5,598 nucleotides of DNA from an uncultured Porphyromonadaceae bacterium (GTDB taxonomy: Bacteria; Bacteroidota; Bacteroidia; Bacteroidales; Muribaculaceae): contig CAMWZE010000128.1 of assembly GCA_947178685.1 (NCBI GenBank), forward strand, positions 1 through 5,598. The letters are read 5' to 3'. Positions 1-5,598 of this stretch are shown here, piece after piece (position 1 is the first letter of the stretch; each line of letters opens with the position of its first letter). A model generated the notes under the pieces. The model worked only from the letters and a program-made list of their open reading frames with translations, was not told the origin of the DNA and made no database searches. Made by a program: the position numbers and the translations under genes.

Positions 1-15
1 AACTTTAACTGCCAT
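1..15 (-). CDS. Possible 5' end of a gene leaving the window on the left
   Basis: Read on the minus strand, the first 15 bases give ATG GCA GTT AAA GTT (Met-Ala-Val-Lys-Val), open to the window edge. A Bacteroidetes-like -7 element (TACCTTTG, 48 to 41) lies 25 bases before the ATG, a normal distance for a short leader. Only five codons are visible, so the product cannot be named, and a chance ATG is quite possible. The support is the promoter-like element in the right place and orientation, continuing the minus-strand direction of the other genes. Confidence 0.35.
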
Positions 16-40
16 ACAAAAAATCACGATTAAGAGAATA

Positions 41-48
41 CAAAGGTA
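41..48 (-). promoter_or_regulatory. Putative -7 promoter element for a leftward gene
   Basis: The minus strand reads TACCTTTG, a full match to the Bacteroidetes -7 consensus TAnnTTTG. It lies 25 bases upstream of the ATG at 15. No good TTTG stands 19-21 bases further upstream; the nearest candidate, GGTT at 69-66, is poorly spaced, so the -33 half is weak. Copy 1 of the 26-bp direct repeat (45-70) overlaps this element and covers its upstream side, so the repeat could be part of the control region. Confidence 0.4.
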
Positions 49-70
49 CAAAAAAATGCGATTATAACCG
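45..70 (-). repeat. 26-bp direct repeat, copy 1
   Basis: On the minus strand this reads CGGTTATAATCGCA, then TTTT, then TTTGTACC. It matches copy 2 (183-208) at 22 of 26 positions; the only difference is the central four bases (TTTT here, AAAA in copy 2). A weaker relative (tacaaaaaatcacgatta, plus strand, 15-32) lies 32 bases to the left, measured at the shared cgatta. The exactness outside the four-base block argues against chance A/T-rich similarity. Confidence 0.7.
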
Positions 71-182
71 CGATTTTTACAAAAAATTGAGTTTAGAGGG
101 TGCTGTTGTTGGCTATCGCGCTTAGGTTATTCCATTAAAAAGACGTATGGCATAACAAAATTTCATGACTAAAACTTTTGAG

Positions 183-208
183 GGTACAAATTTTTGCGAT
201 TATAACCG
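183..208 (-). repeat. 26-bp direct repeat, copy 2
   Basis: This is the second copy of the repeat at 45-70, in the same orientation and 138 bases away. A degenerate third copy keeping aaatgcgattat follows at 223-234, 31 bases from this one at the shared cgatta. The left pair has nearly the same spacing (32 bases). The arrangement therefore looks like a two-site block that was duplicated: about 15-70 and about 185-240. Confidence 0.7.
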
Positions 209-224
209 AAGAAATGACACATAA

Positions 225-280
225 ATGCGATTATGGCAATAACAAAGCGACGGCAAGAGTGGCGACTGCCATAATGACAT
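225..280. repeat. Inverted repeat able to form a hairpin
   Basis: ATTATGGCA (230-238) is perfectly complementary in reverse to TGCCATAAT (267-275), with 28 bases between the arms. Three further pairs (225-227 with 278-280) follow after a two-base mismatch. In the transcript of the kinase gene it would fall about 50-105 bases after the stop codon. There is no T-run right after it on the minus strand, so it is not a typical intrinsic terminator. It could be a 3'-end structure or a protein-binding palindrome. Confidence 0.45.
245..266 (+). repeat. Left arm of imperfect 22-bp inverted repeat flanking the gene module
   Basis: The plus strand reads AAGCGACG, GCAA, GAGTGGCGAC. The minus strand at 5571-5550 reads AAGCGACG, AGAG, GAGTGGCGAC, which is 19 of 22 identical with no gap. 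Similarity may continue weakly beyond it: CATAGG-CAT at 278-286 against CATAGGGCAT at 5533-5524. The element is GC-rich inside an A/T-rich spacer and forms the loop of the hairpin at 225-280. No transposase or recombinase is visible, so its nature is unknown. Confidence 0.55.
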
Positions 281-329
281 AGGCATATGGTTGGATATTG
301 ATAATTCTTTGATTCGACCCGGTGTTATC

Positions 330-1307
330 TTAGTTTATGAATTGCAATGTCACGGTAAAGGTCGATTCCGACTGCTCAATATGAATGGCTTTACCTTTCA
401 GGAAATACTGTTGGCGTAGATTGCGAAGCCCCATCCGGTTGCCTTTGACATTCTGTCGGGGCTGATAATTGTTTGACACTGTAATTGTATTGCCTGAAGA
501 GGTGATTTCTATAACCAGTGGCGATTGCTCAGTGTTTATGTTATGTTTGATTGCATTCTCAACAAGCATCTGGATACTCGTTGGGATTACCGATTTGCCT
601 TGTGCTTCTGCCGGTATTCTGATCCGGAGCTGAAGGGACTCTCCGAAACGTATCTTCTCCAGCTGAAAATACGTTTCGACAAATGTCATTTCCTCGGCAA
701 GTGTCACACTCGGTTTTTCGGATGTTGTAAGAAAGTAGCGATAGACACTTGAAAGTTTTTTTGCAAAAAAGTTAGTCTTGTTGGCATCCGTGTAAGCGAG
801 TGAGGCCAATGTATTAAGACTGTTGAATAAGAAATGAGGATTAACCTGATTTTTCAATGTCATAAGCTGGTATTGAGCCTTTTCTTTCTCTATCTTGTCG
901 CGCCTCGACTGACTGACGAATAACTCGATCTGAAGAACTACTATCCAGTTCCAAGGCACAACCGGGAGCGAGTTCTTAACGATTGCACCTAAGGAGATTG
1001 CCTTGTCTACAAGCATATAATTCAAAGAACCGACAATTGCCATACACATAAGCGTGGTAATACCCAGATCAAGCAGAATGCGTATAATGTCATTGGATAT
1101 GCCTGAGTATCTATCTGTCGCAGTGATTATCCATACATCCATAAATCCGATCAGCAGGCAAAGCGGTAGATTCAACATCATTCTGGACATAAACTGATCT
1201 TCTACAGCTTTGCCGGTCATTATGTTGTAAATGCAGCCAAGCAGCGCAAGGGATAACGCCACCGACAGAATTAGATAGATAATGTATTTTTTATTTCCTT
1301 TTATCAT
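330..1307 (-). CDS. Membrane sensor histidine kinase, LytS/YehU-like (His_kinase family)
   Basis: This 325-residue protein is predicted to be the inner-membrane sensor that phosphorylates the LytTR regulator encoded just before it. Four hydrophobic segments (about 8-28, 45-64, 74-99 and 113-132) fit an N-in, C-in topology with only short outside loops, so there is no separate periplasmic sensor domain. A short charged linker (135-145) leads to the family H-box LKNQVNPHFLFNSLNTL with phosphoacceptor His158. The ATPase part shows the N-box LVENAIKHN (Asn251) and a glycine box GNRMGLRNLRQQY (289-301). The usual DxGxG aspartate position is replaced by VSNNYQP, which I understand is common in Bacteroidetes members. 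The start overlaps the regulator stop as ATGA, so the two are very probably translationally coupled. Length is near the family norm and nothing looks broken. The family call is firm; the stimulus is unknown. Confidence 0.93.
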   Translation of the reverse strand: MIKGNKKYIIYLILSVALSLALLGCIYNIMTGKAVEDQFMSRMMLNLPLCLLIGFMDVWIITATDRYSGISNDIIRILLDLGITTLMCMAIVGSLNYMLVDKAISLGAIVKNSLPVVPWNWIVVLQIELFVSQSRRDKIEKEKAQYQLMTLKNQVNPHFLFNSLNTLASLAYTDANKTNFFAKKLSSVYRYFLTTSEKPSVTLAEEMTFVETYFQLEKIRFGESLQLRIRIPAEAQGKSVIPTSIQMLVENAIKHNINTEQSPLVIEITSSGNTITVSNNYQPRQNVKGNRMGLRNLRQQYFLKGKAIHIEQSESTFTVTLQFIN

Positions 1308-2062
1308 AATGCTCCGTCAATCCATTTCAGAAAGTCGTTGACACGGCTTCGGCTCACCATTATATCTCCATGAAATTCCGGTTCGACATATAATTTCAAA
1401 CGACCGCCAAAGTAGCGTGTGCTTTTCTGAAATGAGCCGATATTCAGAATGCAGTTTCTCGACACACGAAAGAACATATCCGTATCAAGCAATTTTTCAA
1501 GTTGTTCGAGCGTATAATTGACAATATATCTTTTGCCTGAGAACTGACACAGATATGTGTATTTGTCCTCGCTGAAGAAATATGCCACATCTGCCGCCGC
1601 AATTGACATACAGGAATCACCTACCTGTACTGAAAACCGACTCTTGCAAGTTCTTCCGGTATAATCATCTGCAAGCTTATCTATATCAGGTGAAGAGGAA
1701 AGAGTCAGTTGCCGATGTTCATATCGGCATAGTGCTGCATCAAGGTCTGATTCATCTACGGGTTTAAGTAGATAGTCAATACCGTTGACCTTGAACGCTT
1801 TGATCGCATATTCATCGTATGCCGTGACGAATATTATAGGAATATCAACTGATACACGGCTAAAAATATCAAAACAGAGACCATCAGAAAGCCGGACGTC
1901 GGCGAGTATCAGGTCTATATTGCCCCCCTCAATAAGCACAACGGCCTGCTCAACACCGGTGGCCCATCCGGCAAGGATATAGTCCGGACGCAACATATCC
2001 ATCATCCTTTTCATCTCTTCATAGATTATGCGTTCATCCTCTATGAGCAAATATCTTGTCAT
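1304..2062 (-). CDS. LytTR-family DNA-binding response regulator
   Basis: This 252-residue cytoplasmic regulator has an N-terminal receiver domain (about 2-118) and a C-terminal LytTR DNA-binding domain (about 141-248). The receiver is complete: acidic pair Glu8-Asp9, phosphoacceptor Asp55 in LILADVRLSDG, Thr80 in IIFVTAYDEYAIKAF, and Lys100-Pro101 in YLLKPVDE. The LytTR part shows typical landmarks: the strand after KSRFSVQVGD, YFFSEDKYTYL, FFRVSRNCILNI and VSRSRVNDFLKWI. The start at 2062 gives MTRYLLIEDE, placing the acidic pair correctly; an ATG 11 bases further upstream is followed at once by TAG. The gene lies 51 bases after the outer-membrane receptor gene, has its own promoter match in that gap, and overlaps the kinase gene by four bases. 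The likely targets are the envelope genes upstream, the pair itself, or both; this is inference from context. Confidence 0.95.
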   Translation of the reverse strand: MTRYLLIEDERIIYEEMKRMMDMLRPDYILAGWATGVEQAVVLIEGGNIDLILADVRLSDGLCFDIFSRVSVDIPIIFVTAYDEYAIKAFKVNGIDYLLKPVDESDLDAALCRYEHRQLTLSSSPDIDKLADDYTGRTCKSRFSVQVGDSCMSIAAADVAYFFSEDKYTYLCQFSGKRYIVNYTLEQLEKLLDTDMFFRVSRNCILNIGSFQKSTRYFGGRLKLYVEPEFHGDIMVSRSRVNDFLKWIDGAL

Positions 2063-2081
2063 CTTGTCTACATTTTATTTA

Positions 2082-2113
2082 CAAAGTTATTCATTAGTAA
2101 TCTGTCAGCCAAA
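2082..2113 (-). promoter_or_regulatory. Promoter of the two-component system genes
   Basis: On the minus strand, TTTG (2113-2110), a 20-base spacer and TAACTTTG (2089-2082) match the Bacteroidetes consensus TTTG-N19-21-TAnnTTTG at every fixed position. The -33 box abuts the TGA stop of the receptor gene (2116-2114). Transcription would start near 2075-2078, giving a leader of only about 15 bases before the ATG at 2062. The regulator and kinase can therefore be expressed independently of the outer-membrane genes, although read-through from upstream is also likely. Confidence 0.75.
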
Positions 2114-4438
2114 TCATAAGCGTAGTTTCTGCTCATTGCCGGCACCTTTACCCCTGTAGTTGCTTTTCAAAACATTGAACTTGTACCGGAGTGTAATGCC
2201 GATATTGGTATCCGATTTATTGCATGAGTGAAGAATTCGCAATGGAGTGTAAAGTGTGCTGTTTGCTCCTGAACTATGGAATATATCATCCACATTGAGA
2301 GATATGCTGAATCGATCATTCATAAATCCCTTGTATATCATCGCGTCCATACGCCACAATGCCCCATAGGAAATGTTCTCCATATCTCCACCTGCGGTGT
2401 ATCCCATGTCAAGGCTGACTATAAAGCTGTGAGGCAGCCTGATATTATTGTGCCAGCTGAACATGGCAACAGGATGGTACATTTTTCTATTTCCGGACGG
2501 AGTCATGGAGGTAAATCTGTTCTGCGACAGCTGAATTCCCCACCGTGGAGACCAGATGCCGATTACGGGCGAAAGTGTCAATGACAGATTTATGCGATTG
2601 TAAGGTTTACACTGCATATATGTGAGAAGTCCGACCATCGGGTTGTCATCATACGGAATAAACGTACTGACTATCCCATTCTTCAGACGCATGAAGTCTG
2701 CTGTCAGGTTAGCCCATCGATATGAGACTGTAAGTGACGCTTTATGGCTTGTCATATGCCTTAACATCGGGTTTCCTCCCTCGTATGTATAGCGGTTGGC
2801 ATATATGATATTATTACGCAATTGTGAATAAGTCGGTCTTTCCGTGCCGCTGCGGTATGACAACTGAAGTTTCACATTACCTGCGGTGACGAGCATTGAG
2901 GCAAAAGGGAAAACTGATCTGTATACACGGCACTGGGGTGCTATACGCTCTCCGTCTTCTCTATATTCCGAATTGATAGATTCATATCTCAGCCCGGTTT
3001 GCCACTGAGCGGAACCTGAAGTACCTCCGTACTCAACGAATGCGTAAAACATATCGTCGATTATGTTCATGTCGCCTGAAGTCTGGTTGGAAAACGAGTC
3101 TGCATACTTATCATACCGTGATGTCCTGCTGTATTCACCGCCGGCTGTCAGTTCTCCTATCCATAACGGATATTTAAGCTGTAAATTTGCTGCGTATAGG
3201 CTGCTTCGGCTATCCGTTGATGATGAGGCGCATATTTTTTGCCAATCAGACTCTCCGTAAGGCAATACCTCTTCATTCGCAGTAGATGATATGCCGGCGT
3301 TGTTCCATAGCGCATCGGAATTAAAATCGATTTTTAGTTTTCCGATACTACCGGAATAATAGCAGCTCAGAGCATGACGCGTTCCGCTATTGTGAACCGA
3401 GGTTTCTGACATGGATAGCTCATATGGTGAACGTTCGGAAGTGACCTCAGTGTTCATCCGTAAAACACCGTTTTCAGACGGCTGATGTGAATAATCATAT
3501 CTCACGCCCATAGAGGAAGTCTCGCCAAGTCCATAATTTAGCCAGAAGGCAGTATTCAAATTCTGTGTGTGAAGATTTGATTTTGTTTTGGAGTGCTGAT
3601 TCAACGAGAAGTTATCGCTATATGTATCCTGAATAATTGTCTTTTTCTCGCCGGTGCGGTAATCTTTCCACGATACGGTTCCTCCTACGTCAAGATGTTT
3701 TTTTCTATAATTCATACTAATCCGGTCTGCATAATTCCATCCCGAATGATAGCCTGAGAGAAAACTGTTGTCTATGCCGAACCCCTCTTCTGAATCCGAT
3801 TTTGTAATAATACGGATAACAGCATTTACATCGGATCCGTATCGGGTTCCGGGATTGTTTTCCACTTCTACCTGTCGGATATTATCAGCTGATATTCTCT
3901 CAAGTTCCGAGAAATCCCTTATCTCCCTGCCATTTACATATATTCGGGCATTACCACTTCCGAATACTTCCGCCTGTTGCCCGATGATTCTCACATTGGG
4001 AATACGATCAAGAAGTCTATTGGCTGAACCGGATTTTTCCAACATACTGCCCGCGACAGTAGTAATCATAGCATTACCTTTCATGCGTATCTGGGGTTTG
4101 TGAGCTTTTACGACAACCTCTGAAAGCATCTGCGAATCTGGCAAAAGCATAATTATGCCTGATTCAAGGCTGTCTACAGGTATCAAGGTTTCCGAATATC
4201 CTATATATGAAAAGCGAACTAAACGGCCTGCATCACTCATATCATCAAGCAGAAACGCTCCATTATCATCTGTTATTGTCCCGGCTACGAAGGTTGAATC
4301 ATTGCTCAGAAGAGTCACACTTGCAAAAGGTAACGGATTATTTTCTTCATCGATAACTTTTCCTTTGATAGTTCCCGCAAACGCAGTTAATGAGCTTGCA
4401 AACAAGAATACAAACGGTATTATATATCTGATTTCCAT
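2114..4438 (-). CDS. TonB-dependent-receptor-like outer-membrane beta-barrel protein with carboxypeptidase-regulatory-like domain
   Basis: This 774-residue outer-membrane protein starts with a Sec signal peptide (hydrophobic 5-20, likely cut after TAFA). A CarboxypepD_reg-like beta-sandwich follows (about 22-100: IKGKVIDEENNPLPFASVTLL, TDDNGAF, VRFSYIGY). Then comes a plug-like domain (about 115-213: LLDRIPNVRI, ARIYVNGREI, IRQVEVENNPGTRYGSDVNAVIRI) after a LSEVVV segment that may be a TonB box. The rest is barrel with alternating strands, as in the OMP_b-brl_3 family. A tail, NYRGKGAGNEQKLRL, extends past the last aromatic strand, a recurrent ending in this family as I remember it. No SusD-like partner is nearby, so a SusC glycan importer is unlikely. 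It begins 12 bases after the DUF6268-like gene and is surely co-transcribed with it. Possible roles are peptide or small-molecule traffic, or envelope signalling; the substrate is not deducible. Confidence 0.88.
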   Translation of the reverse strand: MEIRYIIPFVFLFASSLTAFAGTIKGKVIDEENNPLPFASVTLLSNDSTFVAGTITDDNGAFLLDDMSDAGRLVRFSYIGYSETLIPVDSLESGIIMLLPDSQMLSEVVVKAHKPQIRMKGNAMITTVAGSMLEKSGSANRLLDRIPNVRIIGQQAEVFGSGNARIYVNGREIRDFSELERISADNIRQVEVENNPGTRYGSDVNAVIRIITKSDSEEGFGIDNSFLSGYHSGWNYADRISMNYRKKHLDVGGTVSWKDYRTGEKKTIIQDTYSDNFSLNQHSKTKSNLHTQNLNTAFWLNYGLGETSSMGVRYDYSHQPSENGVLRMNTEVTSERSPYELSMSETSVHNSGTRHALSCYYSGSIGKLKIDFNSDALWNNAGISSTANEEVLPYGESDWQKICASSSTDSRSSLYAANLQLKYPLWIGELTAGGEYSRTSRYDKYADSFSNQTSGDMNIIDDMFYAFVEYGGTSGSAQWQTGLRYESINSEYREDGERIAPQCRVYRSVFPFASMLVTAGNVKLQLSYRSGTERPTYSQLRNNIIYANRYTYEGGNPMLRHMTSHKASLTVSYRWANLTADFMRLKNGIVSTFIPYDDNPMVGLLTYMQCKPYNRINLSLTLSPVIGIWSPRWGIQLSQNRFTSMTPSGNRKMYHPVAMFSWHNNIRLPHSFIVSLDMGYTAGGDMENISYGALWRMDAMIYKGFMNDRFSISLNVDDIFHSSGANSTLYTPLRILHSCNKSDTNIGITLRYKFNVLKSNYRGKGAGNEQKLRL

Positions 4439-4450
4439 TGGACACGATTA

Positions 4451-5353
4451 TTAAAATTTAACCTCAAAGCCTCCGCTCATACGAAAAGCAGTTTTGAAAT
4501 ACGGGTCATTGCTTTCTTCTTTGAATGTGTTGAAGAATGCCTTTAGTGAGCGGTCGGTAACAGATATACCTCTAACCCAGTTTCCACCTGCTTCAAGAAA
4601 AATACCGAAATGATTATTGAATCTGAAAGATGGTCTGAAACTTGATTTAAGCATTACCATAGAATAGATTTTTGACTGCCCGTCAATATTTCTGACAGCC
4701 GACATTCCGTCCATTTCTATGCCGATAAGCTCAAGACGTAGCCTGCCGATCTCAGTTGAGGCAGCAACTTTTAGACTGTTGGTGAGATCTATCTGGAATT
4801 TCAGCTTCCAATTAGGATGCCAACTGAAGTATAGCATCGGAATAGCCATCGGAGTTCCGTATGAATTAGTAACGCCGGCCCCGAAACCCAAGTCAACATT
4901 CTCGTTGAGCTTTACAATGAACACGGCACCCCCATTGGCGAGAATGCTTTTTGATGTAATTTCGCTTATTGATGAATATATCCCCGCTCCCAAAACGGCC
5001 ATCATACTCCATTTACGGTTTAACGGTTGAAGATAAGACAAGCCCAGATTGGCATTGAAGATATCGTCGGGATTCATTTCAAGGGCTTTGCCCTCATTTT
5101 CCAATTTGGTAAACGATGCAGAAACTCCGACAGATAAAGAGCGTAGCTGACCGTTGTCGAATCTTTTAATACTGAGTGGCAGAGTATATCCGCCGCTTAC
5201 GACCTGCATATTGCCACTGCCGTAACGGTTTCCCAGTTCATCTTTTAGCTCGCTTGAAGTTAGATGCTCAACCTTCAGATATCCTTGGGCATGGCTCTCT
5301 GTAAAACCTGCCAATAATATCATTAAAAATGTAGAATAGATAAATTTAAACAT
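4451..5353 (-). CDS. DUF6268-like outer-membrane beta-barrel protein
   Basis: This 300-residue protein has a clear signal peptide (MFKFIYSTFLMILLAGFTES, likely cut after SHA) and a mature part of short amphipathic strands. It ends in FEVKF, the terminal aromatic residue expected of an outer-membrane beta-barrel. Features I associate with DUF6268 proteins are QGYLKVEHLTSSELKDELGN, SGGYTLPLSIK, SKSILANGGAVFIVKL, LGFGAGVTNSYGTPM and GIEMDGMSAVRNIDGQSKIY. Length fits that family; the assignment is from memory of the pattern, not a search. The function of the family is not known to me. It is the first gene of the operon, behind a good promoter, and is followed after 12 bases by the larger receptor-like barrel, so the two may work together in the outer membrane. 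Confidence 0.82.
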   Translation of the reverse strand: MFKFIYSTFLMILLAGFTESHAQGYLKVEHLTSSELKDELGNRYGSGNMQVVSGGYTLPLSIKRFDNGQLRSLSVGVSASFTKLENEGKALEMNPDDIFNANLGLSYLQPLNRKWSMMAVLGAGIYSSISEITSKSILANGGAVFIVKLNENVDLGFGAGVTNSYGTPMAIPMLYFSWHPNWKLKFQIDLTNSLKVAASTEIGRLRLELIGIEMDGMSAVRNIDGQSKIYSMVMLKSSFRPSFRFNNHFGIFLEAGGNWVRGISVTDRSLKAFFNTFKEESNDPYFKTAFRMSGGFEVKF

Positions 5354-5375
5354 AATATTGTGACTGTTTTTGCCA

Positions 5376-5407
5376 CAAAATTATGTTGCAATACATCGTA
5401 CCGCAAG
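5376..5407 (-). promoter_or_regulatory. Promoter of the outer-membrane operon
   Basis: The minus strand has CTTG (5407-5404), a 20-base spacer and TAATTTTG (5383-5376). The -7 box matches TAnnTTTG fully and the -33 box matches three of four bases of TTTG at the standard distance. The predicted start of transcription near 5370 leaves a leader of about 17 bases before the ATG at 5353. No Shine-Dalgarno sequence is apparent, as usual for this phylum. The imperfect -33 box would suit a promoter that needs an activator, such as the LytTR regulator encoded downstream, but no operator was identified. Confidence 0.7.
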
Positions 5408-5549
5408 GAAGTTCTGATGAGTGGACGAATCCGTATGATGAACGGTCAATCCCGCTTGATTAAATTTTGCAATTATGTGAAGCTATAGTAATATCTCAGA
5501 GCCATGCGGCACTAATCCTACGGATGCCCTATGCTGGATAAGTAGCACC

Positions 5550-5571
5550 GTCGCCACTCCTCTCGTCGCTT
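5550..5571 (-). repeat. Right arm of imperfect 22-bp inverted repeat flanking the gene module
   Basis: The minus strand reads AAGCGACG, AGAG, GAGTGGCGAC, matching the plus strand at 245-266 in 19 of 22 positions. It lies about 200 bases upstream of the first gene of the module. All three minus-strand frames are open across it from the window edge (stops at 5483, 5518 and near 5530), so it may belong to the end of an upstream gene or to an intergenic repeat with open frames. Which one cannot be decided from this window. Confidence 0.55.
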
Positions 5572-5598
5572 GATTTCGCGCCATTGTCCCGAAGACAG

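Larger units (their letters stand above)
16..329. other. Repeat-bearing intergenic region downstream of the histidine kinase gene
   Basis: This stretch of 314 bases carries no gene that I can support. It contains direct repeats built on tgcgattat, a promoter-like element at 41-48, a 9-bp inverted repeat at 230-238/267-275, and a GC-rich 22-bp element at 245-266 that recurs inverted at the other end of the window. Only very short ORFs occur, such as 14 codons on the minus strand starting at 166 (MKFCYAIRLFNGIT, then stop) and 22 codons on the plus strand from 214. No tRNA, rRNA or clear rho-independent terminator was seen. Confidence 0.7.

Noticed and set aside
153..208. Promoter and 14-codon leader peptide gene after repeat copy 2
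   Set aside because: The promoter-like stretch TACCCTCA departs from TAnnTTTG, and the ORF is too short to distinguish from chance.
1..329. CRISPR array from the repeated tgcgattat motif
   Set aside because: There are only two good copies, 138 bases apart, plus two degenerate ones; spacing is uneven and no cas genes are present.
525..752. Plus-strand open frame of 75 codons inside the kinase gene
   Set aside because: It is antisense to a well-supported kinase coding region and has no recognisable domain or start context. The same applies to other plus-strand frames inside the four genes (for example 2276-2584, 3768-4103, 4719-5030).
2114..4438. SusC-type glycan importer
   Set aside because: No SusD partner or glycan enzymes are nearby, and length and domain pattern fit the smaller OMP_b-brl_3 group better.
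4439..4450. Separate promoter for the large barrel gene
   Set aside because: Only 12 bases separate it from the preceding stop codon and no TAnnTTTG element lies at a usable distance.
5415..5433. Hammerhead-ribozyme-like core (CTGATGAG followed by CGAA)
   Set aside because: The second core reads CGAAT instead of CGAAA, there is no room for stem II between the two cores, and flanking stems I and III do not form.
245..5571. Insertion sequence or composite transposon bounded by the 22-bp arms
   Set aside because: No transposase or target-site duplication is visible, and the arms are imperfect and not at gene-adjacent ends. The arms are kept only as an unexplained inverted repeat.

Overview
The window looks like chromosomal DNA of a gut-type Bacteroidales bacterium. 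The evidence is two Bacteroidetes-type outer-membrane beta-barrel proteins, a LytS/LytTR two-component pair of the kind common in that phylum, promoters of the form TTTG-N20-TAnnTTTG instead of E. coli -35/-10 boxes, and starts without clear Shine-Dalgarno sequences. Family level is not resolvable from this piece; Muribaculaceae or a relative is only a guess.

All four real genes lie on the minus strand and are read from right to left. First comes a 300-residue secreted beta-barrel protein resembling DUF6268 (5353-4451). After 12 bases comes a 774-residue TonB-receptor-like protein with a carboxypeptidase-regulatory-like domain, plug and barrel (4438-2114). A 51-base gap carrying its own promoter leads to a LytTR response regulator (2062-1304), whose stop overlaps the start of a membrane histidine kinase of the His_kinase/LytS type (1307-330) by ATGA.

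The layout reads as one module: two envelope proteins from a promoter at about 5376-5407, then a two-component system that can be transcribed from a strong promoter match at 2082-2113. The simplest model is that the kinase senses something in the envelope and the LytTR regulator controls the outer-membrane pair. The ligand and function are not visible in the sequence.

The left flank (16-329) has no convincing gene. It holds direct repeats around a tgcgattat core, a 9-bp inverted repeat, and one arm of an imperfect 22-bp GC-rich element. The other arm lies in opposite orientation in the right flank (5550-5571), so the four-gene module sits between inverted copies of one short element. A start codon at 15 (minus strand) with a promoter-like TACCTTTG behind it suggests that another minus-strand gene begins at the left edge. 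The right flank (5354-5598) holds the operon promoter, a 26-codon plus-strand ORF of doubtful status, and the second repeat arm.
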